Assembly (NCBI RefSeq): GCF_018140925.1
Contig: NZ_CP073315.1
Location: 3,658,001 to 3,722,000 of the forward strand
Origin: Psychrobacillus sp. INOP01
GTDB lineage: Bacteria; Bacillota; Bacilli; Bacillales_A; Planococcaceae
Length of the DNA: 64,000 bases
Direction of reading: 5' to 3'
Below the pieces are notes generated by a model. The model saw only the letters and a program-made list of their open reading frames with translations, ran no database searches and had not been told where the DNA came from. The translations under genes and the position numbers were made by a program. How positions within the stretch are numbered: position 1 is the stretch's first letter; each line of letters opens with the position of its first letter. Shown here piece by piece: positions 37,170-45,642 of the stretch.

Positions 37170-38180
37170 ATGTCGCTAAAATTTATACAAGCTGAAAAGC
37201 AAATGAATGATGCAATACTTTTTCCAGAGTTTAACTTAACAATAAATGAGAGTGAAATTGTTGCACTTTGTACAAACGTCAATGTTCGAGAGCAGCTATT
37301 ATTCACATTATTAGGGAAAATCAAGTTATCAAAAGGGAACATAGAATATAATCCTAAGCAAAAGCTAGGTTTTTATTTCCTACGTGAAGGGGAGTATGAA
37401 AGACTTACAGTGAAGGAATCACTCCAATTCTTCCACCGTATTCATCAATCAGATCAGTCAATTGAAGAGGTTTTACAGATAGTGCAGCTAGATGCCTTAA
37501 AGAATAAGAAAATAAAAGAACTTACATATTCAGAAAAGAAACGTGTTCAACTTGCACATTTACTTATCCAAAATCCTGCAATATACATCATGGAAGAACC
37601 AGATCAAAACCTAGACATGGAGTCTAAGAAAGTCTTAATAAATGCACTTAGACACCTAAGTTTGTCACATAAAACTATTCTCATTTTAACAAATCAAATA
37701 GAAAGTGCTTTGGCTTATTCCGATAAAATATACCGTTTGGATGAAAAAGGACTTCATCCAATTCAAATGGAAGTAGACACACAAGAAGATTCGAATATGA
37801 AATTAGAAAATGATTATGAAGAAAAGATAGTTCAGCCTATTCGTTTTGAAAAAATACCAACTAAAGTAAATGAAAAAATCGTATTATTTGATCCTCCAGA
37901 AATCGATTATATAGAAAGCATGGAAGGGCAAACCTTTTTACATATTAAAGGAGAAAGTTTTCAGTGTACATTTACGTTAAATGATTTAGAAGAAAGATTA
38001 TTACACTTTGGATTTTTCCGTTGTCACAGATCTTATATCGTGAATTTACAAAAAGTGCGTGAAGTAATTACGTGGACTAGAAATAGTTATAGTTTAGTTC
38101 TGGATGATTCGGAAAAATCATCTGTTCCACTTTCGAAGACGAAAATGGCAGATTTAAAGGGAATGTTGGGCCTCAAATAA
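37170..38180 (+). CDS. ABC-ATPase-like/LytTR fusion transcriptional regulator
   Basis: 336 residues from ATG 37170; the frame open back to 37122 runs out of the terminator. The N-terminal part (about 1-205) looks like an ABC ATPase with a recognisable signature-to-Walker-B region (LTYSEKKRVQLAHLLIQNPAIYIMEEPDQNLD). The Walker A position reads CTNVNVREQLLFTLLG, with no GxxGxGKS/T, so ATP hydrolysis is unlikely. The C-terminal part (about 235-336) is a LytTR DNA-binding domain (PPEIDYIESMEGQTFLHI, HFGFFRCHRSYIVNL). It precedes an ABC exporter and probably controls it from the paired repeats at 38182-38213. Confidence 0.85.
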   Translation: MSLKFIQAEKQMNDAILFPEFNLTINESEIVALCTNVNVREQLLFTLLGKIKLSKGNIEYNPKQKLGFYFLREGEYERLTVKESLQFFHRIHQSDQSIEEVLQIVQLDALKNKKIKELTYSEKKRVQLAHLLIQNPAIYIMEEPDQNLDMESKKVLINALRHLSLSHKTILILTNQIESALAYSDKIYRLDEKGLHPIQMEVDTQEDSNMKLENDYEEKIVQPIRFEKIPTKVNEKIVLFDPPEIDYIESMEGQTFLHIKGESFQCTFTLNDLEERLLHFGFFRCHRSYIVNLQKVREVITWTRNSYSLVLDDSEKSSVPLSKTKMADLKGMLGLK

Positions 38181-38181
38181 G

Positions 38182-38213
38182 CTCCATTCACCCCAATTTT
38201 AACTCCATTCACC
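38182..38213 (+). promoter_or_regulatory. Candidate LytTR operator: paired direct repeats
   Basis: CTCCATTCACC occurs at 38182-38192 and again at 38203-38213. The two copies start 21 bases apart, two helical turns, which is the geometry LytTR proteins use. The pair lies between the regulator and the ABC exporter genes, 86 bases before the ATPase start. Confidence 0.7.
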
Positions 38214-38298
38214 TGAAATATAAGGTTTTTAATGAGAATATCTCTTAATCTTAAGTTGTTCATACAAAATGCTCAACAAACAATTAGGAGGGTTTCAA

Positions 38299-39147
38299 TT
38301 GGAAAATGCAATCGAAGTGAAGGGCCTAGCAAAATACTATTCAAATTTTAAAGCAATAGAAGATGTTCAATTTGAAGTAAAAAAGGGAGAGATTTTTGGA
38401 TTTCTTGGACCTAGTGGATCTGGTAAAACAACAACTATTAAAATCTTAACGGGACAATTAAATGCAACAGAAGGAGATGCTTTCGTTTTTGGAGAGAACG
38501 TGTCTGTCCTGAAAAATCCAAAAGCTCGGAAAAAATTCGGTGTTCTAACAGATAATAGTGGGTTATATGGAAGACTCTCAATAATTGAAAATCTTCAGCT
38601 TTACTGTAAACTGTATGATTTACCCATTTCTAAGGTGGATGAGGCACTGGCGTTTGTGAATTTAAAAGAAGCGGGAAAGAAGAAGATTTCTACTTTATCT
38701 AAAGGAATGACACAGCGAGTCAACTTAGCTAGAGCGATATTACACGATCCTGAGTTGTTATTTTTAGATGAACCGACCTCTGCATTAGACCCAGTAAATA
38801 CACTACATATATACAACGGCTTACGAGCGTTAAACAATAGAGGAACAACGATTTTCCTGACTACTCATGACATGCAGGAGGCAGATACACTGTGTGATCG
38901 AGTAGCTTTCCTTCACAAGGGGAAAATTCAGCTTTTAGATAAGCCGAGTGAGCTGAAAAAACCATTCGCTGATGGGACCTTAACTGTAGAATTGTTGAAC
39001 AATGAAAAAATTGTACTCCAAAAGGATTCAGTTGGTGCAGAAGAAATGTTCCAGCTTATGAAAGAAAATCAAATTCAAACCGTACATTCAAACGAACCAA
39101 CTTTAGGAGACATATTTGTAAAGGTGACTGGAGGAGAATTGGTATGA
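38299..39147 (+). CDS. ABC exporter ATP-binding protein
   Basis: Start at TTG 38299, six bases after AGGAGGG (38286-38292); the earlier in-frame ATG at 38269 lies before that site. 282 residues with Walker A GPSGSGKTT (37-45), signature LSKGMTQR, Walker B LLFLDEPTSALDP and switch His in TTHDMQEAD. It is an ABC-2-type drug/antimicrobial or natrium-type exporter ATPase. It overlaps the permease by four bases. The substrate is unknown; cognate LytTR regulators often respond to peptides or membrane stress. Confidence 0.88.
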   Translation: MENAIEVKGLAKYYSNFKAIEDVQFEVKKGEIFGFLGPSGSGKTTTIKILTGQLNATEGDAFVFGENVSVLKNPKARKKFGVLTDNSGLYGRLSIIENLQLYCKLYDLPISKVDEALAFVNLKEAGKKKISTLSKGMTQRVNLARAILHDPELLFLDEPTSALDPVNTLHIYNGLRALNNRGTTIFLTTHDMQEADTLCDRVAFLHKGKIQLLDKPSELKKPFADGTLTVELLNNEKIVLQKDSVGAEEMFQLMKENQIQTVHSNEPTLGDIFVKVTGGELV

Positions 39148-39851
39148 CGTTTTCATGGAAGAGAGTAAATGCAATTTTTCAAAAAGATTTTAAGGATTTT
39201 TCAAGAAATATAGCAGTGTCAATCGTTATTTTTTTACCTCTAATTTTGGCTGCATTATACGAAAGAATGGGAATAGATTCAATTCAAGCTCATTTTATGA
39301 TTATTAATATGACATTTACAATGGTTGGTACATACGTTCAATGCTGTTTAATAGCAGAAGAAAAAGAAAAGAATACTCTTCGCGGACTTATGCTATCTCC
39401 CGCTAGCACATTAGAAATTCTTGGCGGTAAGAGCTTGTTATCATTTATATTAACCATTGCTATAGTTTTCCTCTGTGCATATTTATCAGAATATCGTCCA
39501 GCTAACATCGCAATCGTTGCAGTTGCAATTATTATTTCATCTATTTTCTTCATTGGATTAGGAACTTTACTGGGACTTATTGCAAAATCAGTTATGGAAT
39601 CCTCTGTAATTGTCCTTCCTGTCATTACAATTTTTACAATGGGATCATTTGTAACGGAATGGGCTGATAAGTATCCAATATTGCAGGTAGCTGAATATTT
39701 ACCAAATATTCAGCTCATCGAACTTGCAACAAAAGTGGAACAGGGAGCAGGGTTCGGTGATGTATTTTCAAACCTAGCCGTAATTGTGATTTGGGCAGTG
39801 TTGGTCTATCTATTGACAGCTATTGTGTATAAAAAACGAATGGTGGATTAA
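39144..39851 (+). CDS. ABC-2 type exporter permease
   Basis: 235 residues with six hydrophobic segments (AVSIVIFLPLILAALYE; FMIINMTFTMVGTYVQ; LLSFILTIAIVFLCAYLS; AIVAVAIIISSIFFIGLGTLLGLIA; VIVLPVITIFTMGSF; LAVIVIWAVLVYLLTAIVY). EEKEKNTLRGLMLSPAS is the conserved ABC-2 cytoplasmic loop that docks with the ATPase. It starts in the last codons of the ATPase gene. Confidence 0.87.
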   Translation: MTFSWKRVNAIFQKDFKDFSRNIAVSIVIFLPLILAALYERMGIDSIQAHFMIINMTFTMVGTYVQCCLIAEEKEKNTLRGLMLSPASTLEILGGKSLLSFILTIAIVFLCAYLSEYRPANIAIVAVAIIISSIFFIGLGTLLGLIAKSVMESSVIVLPVITIFTMGSFVTEWADKYPILQVAEYLPNIQLIELATKVEQGAGFGDVFSNLAVIVIWAVLVYLLTAIVYKKRMVD

Positions 39852-39862
39852 CTTTAAAAATG

Positions 39863-40020
39863 ATATAATTTGGAAAAATGAAGCGAGGAAATGAAGGAAC
39901 TTTGCAAATCCCCCTAAGTTCCTTCCGCTTGCTTGAAAAAGGAGCCTGGTATATGAATTGTCCAATCTGATCCCTAAAATCATGTTAAAAAAAACGTGAA
40001 ATTTAATGTGGGGGATTAGA
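39863..40020 (+). promoter_or_regulatory. Possible regulatory leader of the MFS gene
   Basis: TATAAT at about 39864 could be a -10. The leader contains a hairpin (GAAGGAAC at 39893-39900 with GTTCCTTC at 39918-39925) and a 30-codon open frame 39878-39970 starting ATG. Such an arrangement resembles translation-attenuation leaders of efflux genes. The ribosome binding site of the small frame is weak, so the call is tentative. Confidence 0.35.
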
Positions 40021-41220
40021 ATGAAGTCAAATAAGAATTTTATTTTATTAGTAACAGGGCAATCTATAGCCAATCTTGGGGATATATTTTATATAGTTAG
40101 TGTAATTAGTATTTTATATAATTTAACAAGCTCAGCCGCAATATCAGCCATGGTTCCATTTACGATAACCTCTGCAATGTTTCTTTCCAACTTATTAACT
40201 CCATTATTGCTTGGGAAATATCGTTTAAAAACATTGTTAGTCTGGACTCAAGGCTTCAAAACTGTATTGTTAGTCGGACTATTAATATTTGTCCATGTAT
40301 TTTTAAATGGATCTAATTATTGGGTCATTTACTTCATAATCGGATTAATTGGTTTTTTTGATGGGTGTGCCAATCCTATCATGCGGACTTTTCTACCTTA
40401 TTACGTAGAAGATAGATTACTTGTTAAAGCAAATGGTATGCTGGAAACACTTACACAAATGATTCAAATAGTCGCTTGGCTTTTTGGTGGTCTGTTACTT
40501 CTTGCTGTAAGCCCTATCCAAATGATTATGATTGTCAGTTTCTTGTTTTTAATATCAAGTATAACTTTAAGTCTTCTTCAACATGTAAAATATGAAGAAG
40601 AAAAAGAAAAAGAAGCTACCTTCTGGTCAAAGCTCACTGAAGGATGGAGAAGTATAGGTGCTACGCCAGTATTAAGAAAGATCATGCAGATGGATATGAT
40701 TGAGACAATAGCGGGGACAGTGTGGATTGCAGCAATTGTTTACGTATATGTGGAAGAGGTACTTGCAGCAGGAGAACAATGGTGGGGTTTTATAAATGGA
40801 TCATTTTTTATAGGATTTTTGGTTGGAAGTCTTTACTGTTTAAAATTTCCTGACTTAGTAGAAAAATATAAATTTTATTTTATTTGTTTTGGTGCGCTGA
40901 TAAGTGGGATGCTGACGATAGTATTCGGCTCTATTAGTCATCCTGTAATTGCTTTATTTCTTTCGGCAAGTATTGGCCTATTCAGCCAAGTAAAAAATAT
41001 CCCACAGGAAACAGTTATTCAACGAAGTGTTGCTATAGAAAAACTTGTTACTGTATATACCTCACTCGGAACTGTAGGTAGTGGGATATTTGGTGTATCA
41101 GCTCTAGTTATCGGAATTACTACTGATCTAATTGGTGTAAGAGCAGTATTTGTTATTTCAGGTTTACTATTGGTTATTGTGACCTTAATTGTTTTTTTGA
41201 ATAAAAAATTATTTGTTTAG
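40021..41220 (+). CDS. MFS transporter, probable multidrug/macrolide-type efflux
   Basis: Start at ATG 40021 with GGGGGAT upstream; the earlier in-frame ATG at 40006 overlaps that site. 399 residues, about 12 hydrophobic segments. The N terminus NKNFILLVTGQSIANLGDIFYIVSVISILY is typical of MFS efflux proteins related to macrolide exporters; a charged cytoplasmic loop (KYEEEKEKEATFWSKLTEGWRSIG) lies between the halves. The substrate is not predictable. A possible regulatory leader precedes it and a dispersed repeat follows it. Confidence 0.82.
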   Translation: MKSNKNFILLVTGQSIANLGDIFYIVSVISILYNLTSSAAISAMVPFTITSAMFLSNLLTPLLLGKYRLKTLLVWTQGFKTVLLVGLLIFVHVFLNGSNYWVIYFIIGLIGFFDGCANPIMRTFLPYYVEDRLLVKANGMLETLTQMIQIVAWLFGGLLLLAVSPIQMIMIVSFLFLISSITLSLLQHVKYEEEKEKEATFWSKLTEGWRSIGATPVLRKIMQMDMIETIAGTVWIAAIVYVYVEEVLAAGEQWWGFINGSFFIGFLVGSLYCLKFPDLVEKYKFYFICFGALISGMLTIVFGSISHPVIALFLSASIGLFSQVKNIPQETVIQRSVAIEKLVTVYTSLGTVGSGIFGVSALVIGITTDLIGVRAVFVISGLLLVIVTLIVFLNKKLFV

Positions 41221-41228
41221 TAATTCAT

Positions 41229-41790
41229 GGGATGCCTTTAATGGGACCTTAAAGAATGAATAATACAACTGATTTCCGTTTCAGGTGGAGACAAAGGAAC
41301 GAAGGCTAAGAACGCCACCACGCGAGCGCAACGCCTTCGTGACCAACATCCTGTTGGCCTCCGCAGGGTGAGCGATGAACCATCACCGTCGCTTGCGCGT
41401 CGATGTGATGGTTCATCTGTCTCACTGATCCTGCCGGAGTCGCCACCTTTCACTACAATCAATTAGTGTGTAGTACTCCACCATAAGATTTAGCCTCGCT
41501 TATCGCTTAGATGATAGGATTGTTTTACGGGCAGTTATCTCCCGCTTATGCTTTTGTCGCTTAGGTCAAACATCGAAATGGGAGTGTACTGCCCGTTAAA
41601 GCGGGACAAACGCTATAAGATTACCGAAAAAAGGGATGCTGGTTGGTTGTGACGTTAGTCACAACCAACCAGCATCCCTAAAAATTCATTCGGTAATCAT
41701 ATAGCAAAACGTCTGTACAAAGACCTTCGAAAACAATAGAAACAGGGTTTGAACGGAAAGGACAGAGCATCTTTTAGCCCGGTTTTTCTC
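41229..41790 (+). repeat. Dispersed structured intergenic element, copy F (near full length)
   Basis: It contains CTGATTTCCGTTTCAGGTGG, a long GC-rich block with a 13-bp hairpin (41374-41386 / 41405-41417) and CACTACAATCAATTAG. Further along come a stem ACGGGCAGT (41527-41535) / ACTGCCCGT (41588-41596) and a perfect 21-bp hairpin with a 4-base loop (41633-41653 / 41658-41678). ATTACCGA (41620-41627) and TCGGTAAT (41690-41697) enclose that hairpin. The copy ends GCCCGGTTTTTCTC. The block at 41319-41364 (GCGCAACGCCTTCGTGACC...) is extra relative to copy A. A 74-codon minus-strand frame inside is not conserved. Confidence 0.8.
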
Positions 41791-41898
41791 AAATTATAAG
41801 ATAGAAGCAAGAAAAGCGTATTTTCACCAAGTAAGTGTATAATAATATAGAGAAAAGTAACAAGTCTGATTTTATCACTATACAGATAGGATGATACG

Positions 41899-43368
41899 AT
41901 GACAGAAGATAATATAAAAGTAGGTTGGAACCTGGAAAATACCTATACCAGCCTTCCCCATATAATGTTTACAGCTATTAATGTAAATCCTGTAAGCGAT
42001 CCAAAATTAGTCATCTTAAATGATGTATTGGCAACTTCGTTAGGGTTAGATACTAACGCACTAAAAAGTAGACAAAGTGTTGAAGAACTCGCAGGTAATC
42101 GCGCATTAGAAGGTGGTATACCATTAGCACAGGCTTATGCTGGACATCAATTTGGACATTTTACTATGCTAGGTGATGGAAGAGCTCTATTGCTTGGTGA
42201 ACAAATTACGCCCTCAGGAGAACTATTTGATATACAGTTGAAAGGCTCTGGTAGGACACCATATTCACGAGGCGGAGATGGTCGAGCAGGACTTGGACCA
42301 ATGCTACGTGAATATATTATTAGTGAATCTATGCATGGGCTTGGTATTCCAACAACACGTAGCCTCGCCGTAGTCATCACTGGGGAAGATATTATGCGGG
42401 AAGTTGTCCAACCCGGTGCTATTATGACGCGTATAGCTGCAAGTCATCTACGAGTAGGTACATTTCAATATGCTGCAAAATGGGGAAGTATAGACGATCT
42501 AAAGGCATTAGCAGATTATGCAATAGAGAGACATTATCCAATATTTATGGATAAAGAAAATCGTTATCTTTTATTACTTCAAGAAGTGATTGAACGCCAG
42601 GCCGCTTTAATAGCCAAATGGCAACTTGTCGGTTTTATTCATGGAGTGATGAATACTGATAACATGACAATAAGTGGGGAGACAATCGATTATGGTCCAT
42701 GTGCTTTTATGGACATTTATAACCCTAAAACAGTATTTAGCTCAATTGATACTCATGGTCGTTATGCTTATGAAAATCAACCGAATATTGCCGCTTGGAA
42801 CTTAGCAAGATTAGCAGAAAGCTTATTGCCTCTTATTCATGAAGACCAGGATGAGGCTCTGGAACAAGCGCAAGAAGCGATGACAACTTTTCCGGAAAAG
42901 TATGAAGCACACTGGCTAACAGGAATGGGAAATAAGCTAGGGATTTTTAATATAGAAGAAGAGGATATTTCATTAATTGATAACTTACTTCAACTTTTGA
43001 AGAAATATGGAGCAGACTATACTAATACATTCCGCTTATTGACTCTCGGTAAATTAGAAGAGACAGTTTTGGTTGGCAAAAAGGACTTTGAACAGTGGCA
43101 TGAAACTTGGCAAGCTAGATTAGAAAAACAAGAAGTATCTAAAGAATTTATAAAGCAACTAATGCAAAAAAGTAACCCTGTAGTCATTCCCCGTAATCAC
43201 CGGGTAGAAGAAGCACTTGAAGCAGCTGTGGTTAAAGAAGACTATAGTGTATTAGAGAATCTTCTTAAAGTAATATCCAACCCTTACGATTATAATTCGG
43301 AATATTTGGACTATACTTCACTTCCTCTAGATACCTCAGGACCATACAAAACATTTTGTGGTACCTAA
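41899..43368 (+). CDS. selO: Protein adenylyltransferase SelO (YdiU family)
   Basis: 489 residues. It is a pseudokinase-fold enzyme that transfers AMP from ATP to Ser/Thr/Tyr residues of proteins and is linked to redox stress in other organisms. Family motifs are intact: [78 protein letters not shown] (metal-binding N and D). Length is standard. The last residues before the stop are KTFCGT; many SelO proteins carry a C-terminal cysteine (or selenocysteine) near the end, and here it is C487. Confidence 0.93.
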   Translation: MTEDNIKVGWNLENTYTSLPHIMFTAINVNPVSDPKLVILNDVLATSLGLDTNALKSRQSVEELAGNRALEGGIPLAQAYAGHQFGHFTMLGDGRALLLGEQITPSGELFDIQLKGSGRTPYSRGGDGRAGLGPMLREYIISESMHGLGIPTTRSLAVVITGEDIMREVVQPGAIMTRIAASHLRVGTFQYAAKWGSIDDLKALADYAIERHYPIFMDKENRYLLLLQEVIERQAALIAKWQLVGFIHGVMNTDNMTISGETIDYGPCAFMDIYNPKTVFSSIDTHGRYAYENQPNIAAWNLARLAESLLPLIHEDQDEALEQAQEAMTTFPEKYEAHWLTGMGNKLGIFNIEEEDISLIDNLLQLLKKYGADYTNTFRLLTLGKLEETVLVGKKDFEQWHETWQARLEKQEVSKEFIKQLMQKSNPVVIPRNHRVEEALEAAVVKEDYSVLENLLKVISNPYDYNSEYLDYTSLPLDTSGPYKTFCGT

Positions 43369-43379
43369 TAAAAGCGAAA

Positions 43380-43416
43380 GACAAGCCTGTAAACGTTATA
43401 AGTTTACAGGCTTGTC
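43380..43416 (+). terminator. Terminator hairpin after selO
   Basis: Perfect 15-bp stem: GACAAGCCTGTAAAC (43380-43394) with GTTTACAGGCTTGTC (43402-43416). Only a short T stretch follows. Confidence 0.75.
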
Positions 43417-43520
43417 TTATGGTTGTGTTTCAAATTCACAATTGTATTATGTGTACTAATAGTGCTTGGTAGTAAGATTCTGACTTGTAACCAACCTATT
43501 TTTTCTTTAAAATTATAAAA

Positions 43521-43537
43521 TGAACAATCTTTGTTCA
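43521..43537 (+). promoter_or_regulatory. Palindrome upstream of the YitT gene
   Basis: TGAACAA-TCT-TTGTTCA, a 7-bp inverted repeat 33 bases before the start. It is a candidate operator; the binding protein is unknown. Confidence 0.4.
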
Positions 43538-43569
43538 ATCTGTTTATTATAAGGGAGTTTTTCAAGCGT

Positions 43570-44430
43570 ATGCAAAAGAACAAAGTGGCGGACACAATCC
43601 GTAAAATAATTATGATTGTAATAGGTGCAGCAATTGCGGCTTATGCACTTGAAGCAGTTTTAATACCGAACTCAGTTATTGATGGTGGAGTAACAGGAGT
43701 TAGTATCATGGGTATGTACTTATTTAACATTCCTCTTGGAGTATTATTATTTGTGTTAAATATTCCGTTTGTGTACTTAGGTTATAAACAAGTCGGTAAA
43801 ACCTTCGCAATAATGAGTATTATTGGGATTGCATCATTATCTATATCTACAGTTTTAATGCATCATATTGAGCCAATTTTAAGTGCACAGGATCCCTTAT
43901 TAGTAGTAATTTCTGGTGGTGTTATGCTAGGTGTTGGTATTGGAGTTGTCCTACGTAACGGTGGAGCACTCGATGGAGCAGAAGTTCTCGCAGTCCTTGT
44001 TTCTCGCAAAGTACCTTTTTCAGTAGGAGATATTATTCTTTTCATAAATGCGTTTATTTTCGTAGGTGCAGGTTTTATTTATGGATTAGAAAGTGCTCTA
44101 TATTCAGCTACAACTTATTACATAGCTAAAATTGTTATAGACGTTATTCAAGTAGGACTTGAAAATTCAAAATCTGTTCGGATTGTTAGTAAAAAATCGG
44201 AGGAAATTGGTTCTGCAATTCAGGATCGTTTAGGTCGTGGTGTTACATATTCCAGTGGCCGTGGTGGTTTTTCTAATGAAACAATGGACATTGTCACATG
44301 TGTAATCACTCGAATGGAAGAAAACAAATTAATAACGATTATTAAAGAAATGGACCCAACTGCTTTTGTTGTTATCACTGAAGTGGCAGAAGTAAGAGGT
44401 GGTAGCTTCAAAAAACGAGATATTCACTAA
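43570..44430 (+). CDS. YitT family membrane protein (DUF161 x2 plus DUF2179)
   Basis: Start at ATG 43570, since AAGGGAG (43551-43557) lies upstream; the in-frame TTG at 43531 precedes that site. 286 residues. The N-terminal half has about five membrane helices (IGAAIAAYALEAVLIPNSVIDGGVTGVSIMGMYL; FVLNIPFVYLGYKQVG; VISGGVMLGVGIGVVLRNGGALDGAEVLAV). A C-terminal soluble DUF2179 domain follows (about 215-280, ITRMEENKLITIIKEMDPTAFVVITEVAEVRGG). YitT proteins are widespread in Bacillales; their transport function is unproven. Confidence 0.88.
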   Translation: MQKNKVADTIRKIIMIVIGAAIAAYALEAVLIPNSVIDGGVTGVSIMGMYLFNIPLGVLLFVLNIPFVYLGYKQVGKTFAIMSIIGIASLSISTVLMHHIEPILSAQDPLLVVISGGVMLGVGIGVVLRNGGALDGAEVLAVLVSRKVPFSVGDIILFINAFIFVGAGFIYGLESALYSATTYYIAKIVIDVIQVGLENSKSVRIVSKKSEEIGSAIQDRLGRGVTYSSGRGGFSNETMDIVTCVITRMEENKLITIIKEMDPTAFVVITEVAEVRGGSFKKRDIH

Positions 44431-44434
44431 TACA

Positions 44435-44476
44435 AAATACCCGTTAAATGAGTATTTAATCATTTAACGGGTATTT
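44435..44476. terminator. Bidirectional terminator between YitT gene and the minus-strand small gene
   Basis: Perfect 17-bp stem AAATACCCGTTAAATGA / TCATTTAACGGGTATTT, A-rich on the left and T-rich on the right, so it can stop transcription in both directions. Confidence 0.85.
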
Positions 44477-44491
44477 ATTGTATAGAAATTA

Positions 44492-44713
44492 TTATCGTTT
44501 TTTCTTCCCAAGATCCTTAATAGAAGTTTTATTTTTATCCACAACTTTTTCAAATTCTACTTGTACTCGGATACCATTTTCTTCTGTTTCTTGAACGCTA
44601 ATTATTTTGCCTTTTCTTCCTTTAATTTTTAGTTCCTCATCTACTGCAGGGATAACTCTTAATACTTGAGTTAAAACAATTATATTTTTCTCCATAAAAT
44701 GAACTGCAAACAT
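44492..44713 (-). CDS. Small conserved-looking protein, KOW-like, unknown function
   Basis: 73 residues on the minus strand. Start set at the second ATG (44713), eight bases after GGGGG; the first ATG at 44719 is too close. Sequence: a hydrophobic N-terminal strand (MFAVHFMEKNIIVLTQVLRVIPAV) followed by DEELKIKGRKGKIISVQETEENGIRVQVEFEKVV, which looks like a small beta barrel of the KOW/SH3 type, and a Lys-rich end (KDLGKKKR). A good ribosome binding site and a shared terminator support coding. I do not recognise the family. Confidence 0.6.
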   Translation of the reverse strand: MFAVHFMEKNIIVLTQVLRVIPAVDEELKIKGRKGKIISVQETEENGIRVQVEFEKVVDKNKTSIKDLGKKKR

Positions 44714-44805
44714 TTCCATTTCCCCCTTTTTTTCTAAATTAGAATCTATGTATTTTATGATTTTCTAAAAGATATAGAACTTCGATAAGTTATAAAACAT
44801 ATTAG

Positions 44806-44835
44806 TTTATCGATAAATAGTTTAGTGTTAAACTA
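44806..44835 (+). promoter_or_regulatory. Candidate MarR operators upstream of the SDR-MarR pair
   Basis: Two adjacent palindromes: TTTATCGATAAA (44806-44817) and TAGTTTA-GTGT-TAAACTA (44818-44835), 37 bases before the SDR start. MarR proteins bind such AT-rich palindromes near their own promoters. Confidence 0.5.
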
Positions 44836-44871
44836 TATTGGAAATAAAAATTTATTAAAGGAGTGTTACGA

Positions 44872-45627
44872 ATGAGTAAACTTCAAGACAAAGTTGTAAT
44901 TATTACTGGTGGTGCCGGAGGAATTGGGTTCGGAATGGCAAAAGCAATGGTGAAAGAAGGAGCAATCGTTACGATTGTAGATGTTAATGATGAAACAGGA
45001 AATGCAAGTGAAAAATTATTGCAAGAAATTTCTCCAAAATCTATGTTTGTAAAAGCTGATCTTATGGATCGTGAAAACTTACCTAATATCATTAAAACAG
45101 TAGTTGATAAGTACGGTAAGATAGATGTACTTGTGAATAATGCACATGCATCGAAACAATTGACGTTTGAGAACATTACACAAGCTGATCTAGACCTATC
45201 ATTTGGTACTGGATTTTATCCTACATTCTATTTGATGCAGGCAGCACTTCCTTATCTAAAAGAAACGAAAGGAAATATTATTAACTTTGCTTCTGGAGCA
45301 GGGCTGGCCGGGCATGAAACACAAGCGGCATATGCAGCTGCAAAAGAAGCTATTCGCGGAATATCTCGAGTTGCAGCAAATGAATGGGGTCGCTTTGGCA
45401 TTAATGTAAATATCATTAGTCCGCTGGCAAACTCAGAAGGGGTACAAGCATGGGCACAAGCACAACCTGAATATTATGAATCTGTAGTAAGTAAAATTCC
45501 AATGGGTCGCTTTGGTGATGTGGAAGAGGATATTGGTCGTGTAGCTGTGTTTTTAGCAAGTGAGGACTCTAGGTATATGACAGGTCAAACAATGATGGTG
45601 GATGGCGGATCCATCATGCTCCGCTAA
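44872..45627 (+). CDS. Short-chain dehydrogenase/reductase (SDR)
   Basis: Start at ATG 44872 (AAAGGAGTG upstream). 251 residues. The cofactor motif is GGAGGIG near residue 15, the NNAH variant stands where NNAG is usual, and the active-site segment is Ser in NFASGAG plus YAAAK (YxxxK). The C-terminal GQTMMVDGG is standard. Asn-Asn-Ala-His at the NNAG position is a mild deviation. It is followed after 15 bases by a MarR-type regulator, so it probably acts on a small aromatic or aliphatic compound sensed by that regulator. Confidence 0.85.
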   Translation: MSKLQDKVVIITGGAGGIGFGMAKAMVKEGAIVTIVDVNDETGNASEKLLQEISPKSMFVKADLMDRENLPNIIKTVVDKYGKIDVLVNNAHASKQLTFENITQADLDLSFGTGFYPTFYLMQAALPYLKETKGNIINFASGAGLAGHETQAAYAAAKEAIRGISRVAANEWGRFGINVNIISPLANSEGVQAWAQAQPEYYESVVSKIPMGRFGDVEEDIGRVAVFLASEDSRYMTGQTMMVDGGSIMLR

Positions 45628-45642
45628 ATAAGAGTGATTTGT

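Noticed and set aside
41238-41462. 74-codon minus-strand open frame in element copy F
   Set aside because: It falls in the GC-rich hairpin block; Arg/Ser-rich composition and lack of conservation between copies indicate chance.
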